Source: Madurella fahalii (Eukaryota; Ascomycota; Sordariomycetes; Sordariales). From it: a stretch of 64,000 nucleotides of DNA. The notes beneath the pieces were generated by a model. The model was not told where the DNA came from. It did not search any database and saw only the letters and a list, made by a program, of their open reading frames with translations. Within the stretch, counting starts at the first letter, position 1. Every line of letters starts with the position of its first letter. The stretch covers positions 3,906,001-3,970,000 of the forward strand of contig CM056877.1 in the NCBI GenBank assembly GCA_029876055.1, written 5' to 3'. This document shows, piece by piece, positions 1-11,000 of the stretch. A program made the position numbers and the translations under genes.

Positions 1-581
1 CCCCTGCCGTCGTAATGATGAGCGTAATTTGCGATTGATACCGCACAGTTGGCACCCTTTCGCCGGGGCTGCTACATCTGGCGGACATATGATAGTCATT
101 CTTACATATTCTGAACCTCTACGGCAACACTCCATTCCTCCTCAAATCACAAAATCCTGTCTCGGTCATGGACACTTGGCTAACAGATTTTGTTCAAAGC
201 GTATGGTGAACCCGCAAGATTTGTTGTCGCACATCCCGTTGTGGTACGCACCTCTCTTGCTCTTCAATTCGTCTCCGTAAGACGAGTGTGCTCATTGCTC
301 GGGAGAAAGCAAACATTGGAGCCAAAGTCTTCGCTCAGCTAGGTGGCTTGAATGGTGCCAGCTGAGTTAGATCCGGTTTGTAGCTCTACAGCGAATAGAA
401 TGAGCCCATCTTTTTTCACCAAATGTGACTTGGAATTTCCATGTGCTTGCCCCAAGATGAAGTCACTTTGCCGACCTTGACCTCGGCATCCAATTACACC
501 CGAAAACGTTTCATCCGCTTGTCATTTGATCTACACGGGTGATGGTCTCATGCACGGACAGTTCATTCGGGTCTGTGGTAT
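1..581. other. Left-edge non-coding stretch
   Basis: This stretch lies downstream of the CMS1 stop codon. No reading frame in it resembles a known protein on either strand, and I see no tRNA-like or repeat structure. It probably holds the CMS1 3' end and intergenic sequence. Confidence 0.5.
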
Positions 582-1596
582 CTAGTAGAAGATCAAATCG
601 ATATGATGGTCTGTGTCCGTGTACTTCTCTTTTAATTCGGCCCTGGACAGCAACTTCGCAAGGGGCATCATGGTTTCCCTCATGTCCAGAATGCCCCTCT
701 TTTTCTGATCAATGTGCGAGGCATCAACCACTATCCGCCTCAGATTCTCAAGTGACAGCGCATCTAGACGAGAGGTTAGCGAAGAGATATCCCCTCCCAG
801 GGACAAACTTGTAGCAGTACCGTTCTCGATAAGGTCGATCAACCGCTGTGGCGTGCCGACCGCAATCCCCGTACGGCTCTTCTTGAGAAAGGATGTTTGC
901 TCCTCAACCTTGAAGTGCTTGGCGAACTATGAACACACCCCGTCAGCTTCGTTGTGCATGTTGCGGTTTAGGGCGGGCAATCTCTTACCAGCTTTGCCAC
1001 AGCAATCCCTTTTTTCTGAAATTTCCTGACCGCTCTGTTGATGAAGATTAGCACATCTGCAGACACGCAAGCAAGTGCCTTGAGACTTGTGTGTGCAGGA
1101 GGCTCGTGATGTACCTGACCAGGTCCGCTGCGCGAAGACCAGCACCCGCCACGATGATCGTGTGTGGTGCGCCGCACTTTTTGGATGTATCGTCGAGTTT
1201 CTCCCCCTCCCCCGAGAAGGCCTCTAAGAAATCGGGCAGGTTCTCCAGAGACCGGGGCTTCTGCCACGAAGTGCTGTCTCGGATGGCGTTTGCTTCATCC
1301 GACCGCCATTGCTTAGCGCCGGTGTTCCTTAGTGGGGAAGCAGGCCGGGGCTACTCACCTGATATGTAGAGATCGGACAGCTCGACCGGACTGAGGTCGG
1401 TCCCGAAGCGGCTTGTCTTCTGAGCAATGTGGTCGGCGAGGAGTTGGCCGTCCATCCGTTCAAACGCCTTGTTCACGCCTGCTTCCACATCCAAGTCGCC
1501 CTCATCCTCTCGCATCTTCTTTTGTTTCTTCTGCTTCTTCTTGGGTTTGCCGTCATCTTGCCGTTTCCTCTTTTTCGTTTGCTCCTCTATTGCCAT
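582..1596 (-). CDS. CMS1: CMS1-family 90S pre-ribosome (small-subunit processome) protein
   Basis: The product is a Cms1-family protein. Family knowledge places it in the nucleolar U3-containing 90S pre-ribosome, with a degenerate DEAD-helicase-like fold. I model four exons: 1596-1359, 1292-1115, 1034-989 and 926-582, giving 268 aa against about 290 in yeast. The start is the ATG before a lysine-rich, nuclear-signal-like stretch (TKKRKR, then KPKKKQKKQKK); an ATG 19 codons upstream is open but lies outside this basic start. Spliced landmarks in order are RDSTSW, ENLPDFLEAF, PHTIIVAGAGLRAADLVR (Walker-A-like position), KKGIAVAKLFAKHFK, TGIAVGTPQRLIDLIENG and, near the C-terminus, VVDASHIDQKKRGILDM with PLAKLLSR. 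All junction phases agree. The intron-1 acceptor (AAG) was chosen because it gives the ANAIRDSTSW reading. It is divergent from the PQ-loop gene at 2555. Confidence 0.88.
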
Positions 1597-2554
1597 TTTG
1601 CTGCTTGCTGTGGCCCCGTTTTTCAGGAAGCCGGCAGCGGTTCGGATGGTCAAACCGGATTGTTCCAGGTCCCAAATACGTTAGATAAACGGCCGATACA
1701 GTCCTAATCCTGGTGAAACTTTCCTTCTGCGAGTCGGAGTCGAGAATTCGAGAAATATGTGAGATGGTTTAACAGGGGGTTGAGAGGGTGCAGTGAGCTT
1801 GGCCTGACCTCAAGTGGGTGAAAATTCTTGGGGAGACAGTGTTAGTAAGCATCTGCGTTAAACGCACGGTGTTTCCGTAGGATTGGAACGGGCTTGACCG
1901 CTGACTACAGTGCTACGCATTGGAAATATAGTTACCGCCACCACTATTTCCCACAGTGTATATTGTTTCAGCACCCTCAGGACCTTGTGTAGCTGCGCCG
2001 CTTGCAGGATGCGTTGGTGGCTTTCATTTTTATCGTCTGATTCACGAACATATTCCTCCTCGTTTTCCCAGATCCGCCATCGGACTTCCAATTTCCATCT
2101 CGTTTTCTCCTCCAGTTTTCTCCCTCCACAATGCGAATAAAGCAATCTCAGCGGTGTCCAGAGCAATCGCTAACTTGAGGTTGTTCTGCTCCCGCTTGCA
2201 TGGAGGTAGCCAAAGCAGCCTTACACCGCAACGAGCCAGTATCTATGTACAATCCTCCTTCCTTGGCGCCACCTCCGACCCTTCAATCCATGATCTACCA
2301 GCAGGCTAACTCTTCAAGAATCACAAAGTTGAAAGCACTGCCTTCTATTTTGCGTCTTGGAATTATATAGCAGGTAATACTGCCTCTTCTATCCGGGCGA
2401 ACCCGTGCCTCGAAGCTAACGCCACCGGATTTGATCAGTCGTGCGCTTCGGCTACCTCATATACTTACCCGCCTGGCTTCTGAGCTATTCACAGTGGGGG
2501 TGACACCAAATCTAGCACACTCTTTGGCGCCTAAGAACTCCCAACATTTACACC
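1597..2554. promoter_or_regulatory. Divergent intergenic region CMS1 / PQ-loop gene
   Basis: This 958 bp stretch separates two divergently transcribed genes and must contain both promoters and 5' leaders. It has pyrimidine-rich runs near 2070-2130. I see no coding exon and no specific operator that I can name. Confidence 0.5.
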
Positions 2555-4141
2555 ATGGCGCCACAGGCTGAAATCCCGGTGGTAGGTATCCAGACCTCGG
2601 TATCATTCATCTCTTGTGTGTGCTGACCATGACGTCGATAGGCAGCCAATGTTTTGGGAGTAAGTTTGGGACGAGTCAACCGTTGAGGCTTTAACAGTTA
2701 ACATATGTTTGGCTCTGTAGACTATTGGTACAGGTGAGGCTTTCCCCCTTAGACAAGCACAATACACGACATCACAATAGCTCACTGACAAAACACAGTG
2801 TAAGACTTTCGGAAACCACCGATGCTCCACACCCAAATTCTTGATATCGGTTTACTAATCTTTGACATTCACACAGATTGTGGTGTGTCCAGGTCTGTAT
2901 CCCAACCCCTAAATTGTCCAGGAGACCGACCGCTCATTTCTTTTCCAGTTGATCCCTCAAATATGGACCAATTGGCGGACAAAGAGCACTGATGGTTTGC
3001 CGGGCAACATGATGTTCCTGTGGGCATTGAGTGAGTGACAATGGGGAGCGCAATACTCGCAGCAATTCGCTCTCTAGGCTGACAGCTTATCGTAGGTGGC
3101 GTCCCTTTTGGCGTATACGCCATCGCCCAGAACTTCAACATCCCTCTACAAGTCCAGCCGCACATCTTTTTAAGCCTCTGCCTGATTAGCTGGTCACAGA
3201 CGCTTTTGTACCATAGGTGGGACCGTTGTTGAGGGGCTTTTTACATTGACCCGGCCTTGATCCTGACTCTGCACCAGAAAATGGCCGTCATGGAGGGTCT
3301 GGCTCTTGACCATTGTTGTGTTCTCCATCTTCGCGAGCGCCGAGATAGCGTTGATCTTCACTCTAAAGGTAGGTACCACTCACTGATCTCTTCCTCGAGG
3401 ATGATGGATCTGACGACGGCAGCCCATCTACGATGATGGCAACGCGACTCCAATAACGGTTGTGGGCGTCATAGCCGCGGTGCTCCTGGCGGTCGGCCTT
3501 CTGCCGCCATATGGAGAAATATGGAAGCGGAGAGGTAGGGTGATCGGGATAAACTGGGTAAGCCTCCTTGGAGACACTAACCGATCCCTGCTAGGATCGG
3601 AGGCTGACCGAAGCAGATCTTCCTCTCCATGGACTGGTTCGGTGCTTTCTTCTCGCTTATGGCGTTGGGTACGTGATCATACCCCGATACTTTGCAGTTG
3701 GCCTGCTCACATCACGAAGTGGCGCAGAGAACGTTTGACGTGTTGGGGGGTGTGCTTTACATTGTCTGGTAAGCGGGTCAGAGAGCCAAGCAAGTAAGAC
3801 GCATGTCTGATTAGGGCTCTAGTTGTCTGCTTGAGATCGGAATCTTCCTGTCTCACTTGATCTGGTTGGCACGCACGCACAAGATCCGCAAAGATGCCGC
3901 CGCCCAGGGAAAGACGTTTGATGATGTTGCCGCCGAGTACAAAGTCCGTGGTATTGCATTCAAGTTCGCCGAGAGAAAGGGCCGAAAGCACCGCGGGCGG
4001 AGGACCAGGGCAGGCGAGACACGGAGTAATAAGTCCGGAGATGGCAAGGGCTTCGATGAAAAGAAGACAGCGCCGCCCGGCAATACACAAGCGCAATTCA
4101 CGAAACGTGGCTTGCCGCTCTCAGCGGATGATCGCGTGTAG
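2555..4141 (+). CDS. PQ-loop repeat membrane transporter with twelve exons
   Basis: This is a seven-helix PQ-loop family protein of about 307 aa, the family of cystinosin and Ypq vacuolar amino-acid exporters; its substrate is unknown. The first PQ motif is LIPQIW and the second is the variant LLPPYGEIWKRRG. Exons: 2555-2581, 2642-2659, 2721-2733, 2799 (one base), 2877-2892, 2949-3030, 3096-3216, 3278-3368, 3423-3557, 3617-3668, 3720-3768, 3823-4141. The total is 924 nt, exactly 308 codons. The reading runs ANVLGTIGTVLWCVQLIPQI, GLPGNMMFLWALSGVPFGVY, then ITVVGVIAAVLLAVGL and a basic cytosolic tail from about residue 210. Exon 4 is the single base T2799, needed to complete a Val codon (G2733+T2799+A2877). 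The intron-5 donor GTCTGT is weak. The start ATG sits in caccATGG. Confidence 0.85.
2734..2876 (+). other. Two introns flanking a one-nucleotide exon (T2799)
   Basis: The interval reads donor GTGAGG at 2734, branch-like CTGAC near 2785 and acceptor CACAG at 2798. T2799 follows, then donor GTAAGA at 2800, branch-like TACTAATC near 2853 and acceptor CACACAG at 2876. Each half (65 and 77 nt) is an ordinary fungal intron. Both upstream donors available after 2721 leave phase 1, while the downstream exon needs phase 2. Exactly one extra base is therefore required. Confidence 0.75.
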
Positions 4142-6885
4142 GTCTCAAGGTCAGTTGGCAGGGTGTAAGTGGAGATATACCGGGACTCGATCAGCTCGCA
4201 GGATAGGGTGCGCTAAGACCCCCGAGGCAGATCGGGGTAAGCCTCAATTGATTTAAGGAAAGGTTATTGAGATCTCAAGATTGACGGCTAGTGTAGCAGC
4301 ACAAGGCAGACTCGGAGGGTCTCTTGGGCTTAGGTTATAATTAATGGATAGACAAACTGGCCTCCTCAGGCGCATCCATGGTGATGTGCATCAGGTACTG
4401 GCCCGTTGGCCGCCGGGTGAAGGCATCTAGCTGCAGGGAAGACGGGAACACGAATGGTTTGGCCGAGGCTTCACCGGTTACTGGACCCGAATGGCTCCTG
4501 AATTGCCGAGGTCGCACGATCTACATGGGAAATGTTCAACCCAACCAAGCTCCCATCGGACTGAGAGACGCTGCCGCGCGTTCGAGGAGCAACAGAACAA
4601 TTTACCAGGATACGAGCTGCTGCGTAACCTAACTGCCCTAGCGGGGGTGGACAATGACATTGACCTTGGCGCTCCAGATGCCGGCAGGACGCAGAGAACG
4701 AATCTTTGTCCGACTCGAGATACTGTCAGACTTTGTTAGTTGCTTGGAACGCCCCCACGATGGGAACTACTATTGGTAGCATATGCTGCAGACGCAAGGG
4801 CGGCAGAGTAAGAGACAGGTGGCGCCTCTCGTTTTGCGCATCCCGTGCTTTCATTTCTCGGGAGGCGAATAGGGTCGAGACTCCGACTTTGCCGCAGCTG
4901 ATCCCTCTCCTGCAGGTCAACGTGCACCTACTTTTACTCCCCCAGCTTCCGGTTCCCCCTAGTCCCAACTAGCTCAACTTGCTCACGTCAGTGCTGCACC
5001 AGTAGTCGTGCTTTACGACAGCAGGTAAAAGAAACCAGCCGAGAGACAAGCCTGGTTCCCGTCTGCTTGTTCTCGACGTGTGTATGTCCGAAAGCGGGGC
5101 TCCGCGACGGTTCCATTCCAAGCATCGACAAGTGAAGCTATGTGACTAACCACTGACGTCACAGAGAGTACTCGAGGGCCCAACAACTCGGAAAGTGGCG
5201 GAGGGGATTGGCAAGCAAGGGAAGACTAGCTGGGAGCTGGAAGTTCGTGTGTAACAGGAGGCAATTTTGAAAGGAACGAAGCGATTGGTTCGGAGCGGAA
5301 CCTTGCGAACCCGCTTGAGCGCATCTCTAGCTGCTCACTGACTCCCGGATCTGTTCCTGCATGACCAGACTTTGTACCCTTGTGTCTGGGCCAACGCGGT
5401 GTGCCCGGGCTTGTGTACTGCGTAAGGCTTGCATCTGGACAGCGATATGTCGTTGGTTGTCGGGTGGGGGGCAAGACACGGGTGGTGATGGAATTGGTTG
5501 GCTTTGGCCCCCCCCCGCTGTCATTATAGCGAGGTGCTGCAGCAGTGCCCCTCCTTGCACCACCAGCACAGGCCGCGGAAGTACCTCTTTGCAGCCTGAC
5601 TCGTCCCTTTTCGGTCCGCCCATCAGCCTCGCTTTCCCCAATCACCGCGCACTTTTCATAAGTCGCTTCACACACTTGCATCTGCAGGGAGGTATTGCGG
5701 ATCTTGTCAGGGTAAGTGCGAGCATCGGGGAAGGACCGCGCAAAAAGTACCCAAAAAAAAACTAAAAAATAACAAAAATACTAAAAGGAATAAAAAAAGA
5801 ACAAAATCAAAATAAGAGACATGGCCGTCCTCCGAGACACAATCGAGGCCGGGGACCCCGTGTCGCCCAGCGCTGCTCCTGCTGACACGCTCGAGCTTCG
5901 CGTTTCCCATTCATCCGATATCAAAGCTTTTGACGTGTCCCGCCCGCTGCCCGGACGCCGCCATGACCGCTCTTGGAGTCACGAGTCTTGTGGTTTTGAT
6001 GTTCTAGCTTTCCGGCCACGGATTGAGATTAGTATATTGCGACTACGGCCCCGGGAACGACAAGACTTAGTCCTCTCTTCTCTATTCGCTGCTACTGGAC
6101 ATTGATCTGGCCAATCCCGCCGTCGACCGCCGCGGGACCCCGTCCACACCCCGCGATCACCCAATTCAGCACCACAGCTCCGGATTCGCTCCAGTTTTAG
6201 CGACAGTTGGCGGTCCACTCGCTCGCGCTTAGTTGCGTCAACGCCACGGTCAGTGCGGGTTTCCTCCCTTTCTCCAGCGGCTTTTCTACAAGACGGCCGG
6301 CCATATCTCGTGCGTCTATAGCCTCCGTCCGGACGTCTTCTTATACTCGAGCCTCGTCCCATCGTGACAGACAACACGCCGTCTAGGCCGTCTCGGGGGT
6401 GTTTCCATTGCCCGGTTCCTGCTACACGGGTGACAGTCGGCCATCGGCAACCCTCAACCGCTCGCTTCAAGGTTGCCATTCTCACGGCCCGCTAAAACTG
6501 CCGCTCCGGCTTTGGCCTTGCCATCCCTTCCTTCCGCGCTTGCGCCCCTCTAAACCCCGGCCTCGCAGCCCCCAGTTTCGCGTCCCAGCGCCGCCTGTTC
6601 GAGTTTGTTGCCCAGGGACCCAAAAATCCTGGCCAGGGAAACACGCGCTTTACCTTTTCTTCTCTCTCTTTCCCCCCTTTCTTTTTACACACTTACCGAA
6701 AGGTCCCCTAGTCGTTGCCGGTCGATTTCTGCATGTAGGAATCTCCGGGCCTGTGACCGTCGCATCCGCCCTTTCGGCGTCCCGTGAGGAGTTGGAGCTG
6801 CGAGACTTCCCGGTGAAGGTGCGAGAGGAAGAAGCGTTGAGCGCATTGGGCAGCGATCTACTTGGGGTGGATCGATCCGGATACA
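4142..6885. other. 2.7 kb intergenic region and long leader of the RSR1-like gene
   Basis: No exon is supported here. The left part (about 4142-5700) is the 3' flank of the PQ-loop gene and distal promoter. The right part (about 5820-6885) is pyrimidine-rich with runs of C/T near 6520-6700, typical of a long 5' leader. An A-rich block lies at 5750-5815 and a C-run at about 5508-5517. Open frames of up to 168 codons exist but show no protein-like pattern. Confidence 0.45.
5154..5161. promoter_or_regulatory. Perfect CRE/ATF palindrome TGACGTCA
   Basis: The eight-base palindrome recognised by bZIP ATF/CREB-type factors occurs once in this gap, 1.7 kb upstream of the GTPase start codon. A motif of this length is expected about once per 65 kb by chance, so function is only possible. 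Confidence 0.25.
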
Positions 6886-8093
6886 ATGCCGTCGAAATTC
6901 AGTTACCAGCCTTGGTAAGAAATCCCTCCCCCCTATCTGACGGTCGCTTCGACTTCTTTGCTTCGTGGTTTTTATTACTCCGTGTTCTCTTCTCATTTTC
7001 TCCCCACCCCCCTTTTTTTCCCCTACGGTTTTTCTTGTTGCAACACAGCATGCTAACATTGCACAATGCAGTCGGGAATTCAATGTGGTCGTTATGGGCG
7101 CTGGTGTGTCTCTCTTCCGCTTCTGTCAAAAATCGACAAACCCTCACCTTTGCCAAGATGCCATCACATGCCGCATCTGCTGACGTCGTGTGTTGCTTAC
7201 TTAAGGTGGCGTTGGCAAGAGTTGCCTGACTGGTGCGTCCTGCAGCTGTTCACCCCGCATTGCTAGTCTGGAGCCCCTTTTTTTCCTGACGTGTTTGTAA
7301 ACAGCCCAGTTCGTCCACAACGAGTGGATTGAAAGCTATGATCCCACCATCGAGGATTCCTACAGGACACAAATTGCTGTCGATGTGCGTAGCCCCCGAT
7401 TTCCGTCCTGCGCATCGACTAACATGCCTGTTGCGCACAGGGACGGCAAGTTGTGCTGGAGATGTAAGGGGTTGCTGCAATTCCAAGCCCGATGCATCCC
7501 ACTAACATGAGCGAATAGCCTTGACACAGCTGGCACAGAGCAATTTGGTAGCGTTTGATATTCCGGGTCCACAGTTTCCATGCTAACACCAGCCAGTTGC
7601 CATGCGAGATCTCTATATGAAGACCGGACAAGGTTTTCTGTTAGTCTTTAGCATCTCCTCAAGGACCTCGTTCGAAGAGCTCGAGACACTCCGTGACGAC
7701 ATCATCCGCATCAAGGACGACGAAAACATTCCCATCGTCATCGTCGGGAACAAGGCCGACCTTGAGGACCAGCGGGCTGTCGACCGCGCAAAGGCCTTCG
7801 CCCTCTCTCAGCGATGGGACGCGCCTTATTACGAAGCCAGCGCTAGGACGCGGAGTGAGTGTCACCAGAGTGCAATAATTTTCTGCATTTCAACTGAGCC
7901 CCTTGCTGACGCCGTTTTTGCGCTTTTGATAGCCAATGTCGATGAGGCGTTTACAGACCTCTGTCGGCAAATGCTACGACGGTACGACAGCAATGATGAT
8001 GCGCGCGAGGACCCGCATTCTCAGAGGTCAGACGACTGGGCATCCAGGAGACGTCGCAGAAGGAGGCGGAAGGAGAAGTGCACGATCCTATGA
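6886..8093 (+). CDS. RSR1: Rap/RSR1-type Ras small GTPase
   Basis: This is a Ras-superfamily GTPase of 212 aa, orthologous to RSR1/BUD1 and Neurospora krev-1, which act in polarity at the plasma membrane. Exons: 6886-6914, 7072-7103, 7206-7232, 7305-7384, 7441-7463, 7519-7547, 7597-7854, 7933-8093. G1 is GAGGVGKS, switch I YDPTIEDSY, G3 DTAGTEQF (Thr at the Ras Gln61 position, a Rap hallmark), G4 NKAD and G5 EASA. The C-terminus carries eight consecutive arginines and the CAAX box CTIL, predicting geranylgeranylation. Six of the seven introns lie in the first half, and exons 2, 3, 5 and 6 are only 23-32 nt. The short N-terminal extension MPSKFSYQP before the G domain is typical of the fungal family. 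All phases close. Confidence 0.93.
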
Positions 8094-11000
8094 GCCAGCT
8101 TTCTCCGCCTGCCATGATCAGCGAAGGCTCACTGGTAGGTAGTCGGATGGGCCGGACGTGAGGCATGAAACAATGAAACGAGACCCTAGGGTCATGTCGT
8201 CATGACGGAATGAAATTTGGTTGGAACTGTTTTCTCCCCTCCTTCTTGCGCTGATTTGTTGTTGATGATGTTGTTACTGCTGCTGCTGCTGCTCTCGTTT
8301 TATTTCGGCGCTTCGGCAATGACTCCTAGGGTGCTGGGATATGCAACACGCACAAGATATTGATCGCGCAAGCATGATGTTATTGATAAGTAGCTTATAC
8401 AGATTGCTTGTGTCCTTTTGGTAAGGGGAATTCATGACCTGGGAGGTCCAAATGTTCAATCAATCATGCATTGCCTTGCGTGGAAGGTGACACTGGTCCA
8501 TCATTTTCTTAATTTCATTATTTCCCGACTTTCTATATACCATTCTCAAGAGAGGTATTGGGGTGAAAGAAGTGCACATCCGTGGTGGAACCGCGAGAAT
8601 GAACGCAACTAGGTCGCACCTTTGTTTATTCTTTCCTCGGTGCGGACACCTTCAGGTTAGAAGTTGTCGGTGCGATGCTGAGGCCCCCTTTCCTCTTCCA
8701 ATCACAGTGTTAGCGCCCTCTTGCCAACATCAAAACTCACGGCAGCGAAAACAGCCGACACGAGAGAATATGCGCCGCTTCTGCGGTGGAGTTCTGGGGC
8801 TGAGGCGATGCGCTTTCAATGCAATACGAAGCAACGCCTTTGCTGACGGTGGATTCTGTCTGTCCTGGGTACGAGATTAACTGCTAACAAATTGGATACA
8901 CTTATTGAATGGACTACTTGAATATGAGCCTTCGCCTAGCCAAAAGACATTTATAAATGAAAATAGCAAAAAAGAAAAAAAAGAAAAAAAAAATTGAGCA
9001 AAGAACCAGAATCAGAACCTGTGCCGCACATTGGCGACCTCAAAACTCGTGGCGTTCAGGGGCGGGAGAAAATAAAAGGGGTGGAGGAGGGAGGGGAATG
9101 GAGAACGCCACCATCCATCGCCTGCGCCGCAGTGCTGCCTGCCGGCGCTAACGTTACGGGCGACTCAACGGCATGGACATGCACCACACTCTACTTTATT
9201 TTAGTTGTCCCCAAATAGCAGTGTCATCTCCTAGATTTTCCCCCGGTGACTTGTACGTGACCCTGATTCAATCGACGTTGCCTCTTCGACGACCACCTGG
9301 CCGAGTAAAAAGGGGGACTGTCGTCGGGCATGATTGAGGGGGTCGGCAATCGGGACGGCCAAGGCCATCTGCGTAGGCTGACTGTTTCCAAATTGTGTGT
9401 GGTAGTAAGACTCAAGCTGAAGGGTTGGGAAGGTACCAGAATTAGGAAAAGTATCAGCCGTGTTGGCTCTAGGCAAGGCTTTTACAGTGTCTTCGTCTGT
9501 GGTACCCTTAGCTGTGGGATGCAGGGGGAGGAAAGGTATGTTGTTAATCTGTTTTAGTGGAAAAGGGGGTGCCAGATTTTGCTGGCTGTTTATTCTTAGC
9601 TGTTGGAACTCTGTACAGTTGTAAGTTGATCTATTTGAGGTTCACAGGCCCTTACCATTTGCTCCATGTCGTTGTTGACTAAGATGGATGTGATGTGGGC
9701 CTTCTCAAAATCTGCTACGTAGATTTGCGGCGAATGGGGACAAAAACTCCACATGCGGGATCCTCTGACCTTGCCTTCTCGATCAGCCCCACGCGAAGAG
9801 TCTGGATCCCGGGCCGGCCCTGTCGTTGTTCGTGCGGTATTTGGACCCGCACAGGGAAGGGTCGGTGTGTCAACAAGCTGAGTCGTGCCTTCGTGAGGAA
9901 TTGCGAAGTTGACGGTCCAGTTCCAGGGACCAGGGTGCGGTGCCGCCCAAGCCCCAGAGAGCGACTATTGACTGATAAATCCGAGAGCGAATTGGCGGGT
10001 AGTTAGGGCTTATTAAATGTCATGAACCCAATGCCAATGCCCCGCCGATGGATTAACGGCGTAGTTGTAACCTGATATCTGACCTGAGAATCCTTCAGAG
10101 ATACGCTTGTTTTACCCTGCTGTAGATCATCGGCCGGCCGCTATTGGCTTATTGACATGGTGCCGATGCACATCGCTACATGACCGCCGAAGCCGACGGT
10201 CAGCGGCGCGCAAGCGAACGGGCATGCTGTGGCTGCAGTGGGATTGTCCCGGATTGGCAGCCCGGGGTGTACCTGGATGTGGATCTCAGAAAGAGGAGCT
10301 GCGGGTGAGGGCGCTAGTGTTTCCGATTTAGCTGGGTACCCACCCCTTTAGCTTCCCATTGGCGCAGCATCCCGAATCCGAACAGTCCTCCATCTTCCAT
10401 CTCGATCCAGCACGCCGCAGAGCAGCTTCTGCCCGCCCAATGCTGTATTTCGGGAAGCCTTTTTCTGGCGCCGTTGCAGGCAAATGCTTTGCATGAACGT
10501 TGCGCCACACAAGGCGGGATTTGCTTCTGTGCTCCTGTGCTCCTGGGAGAACATGGGGAACACGAGAGCCCCGTCGGTGCGGCAGGACATCCGGTACCGT
10601 GCACTACCTGAACCCAGGCCCTGCTCCTCACCCTTCATCCCCCCGGACACCCCCACACCATGCATGAGACGAGGTGATGCCCCGGCGCCGACGAGCTCTT
10701 CGATGTCTTCTTCCAGGGCGCCAATTGTGCAACATACATAGTACAAGTGTTATGTCGTGCCTAGGAAGCCAACATCTCGCCTTGGTCGCCTCAGCTTCTA
10801 TTTTGTGATGTCTTGTTGCAACCATAGACTTACAGGCAGGTCCCGTCATCGTCCTCGCTCGCATTGGGACATACTGGGCAGCACGGCACATCAACCGAGC
10901 TGCGCGTATCCTGGTGGAAAAGCGGGCTTGGTGCTGCAGGCACACTGCACGATCTCCTCCACTTCCATGCTATTGGCGGAAGTGCGGGTGGTTCTCCGAG

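Noticed and set aside
6399..7229. 276-codon plus-strand frame over the start of the RSR1-like gene
   Set aside because: It is read through leader and introns in a different frame; the small GTPase model explains the region with correct phases.
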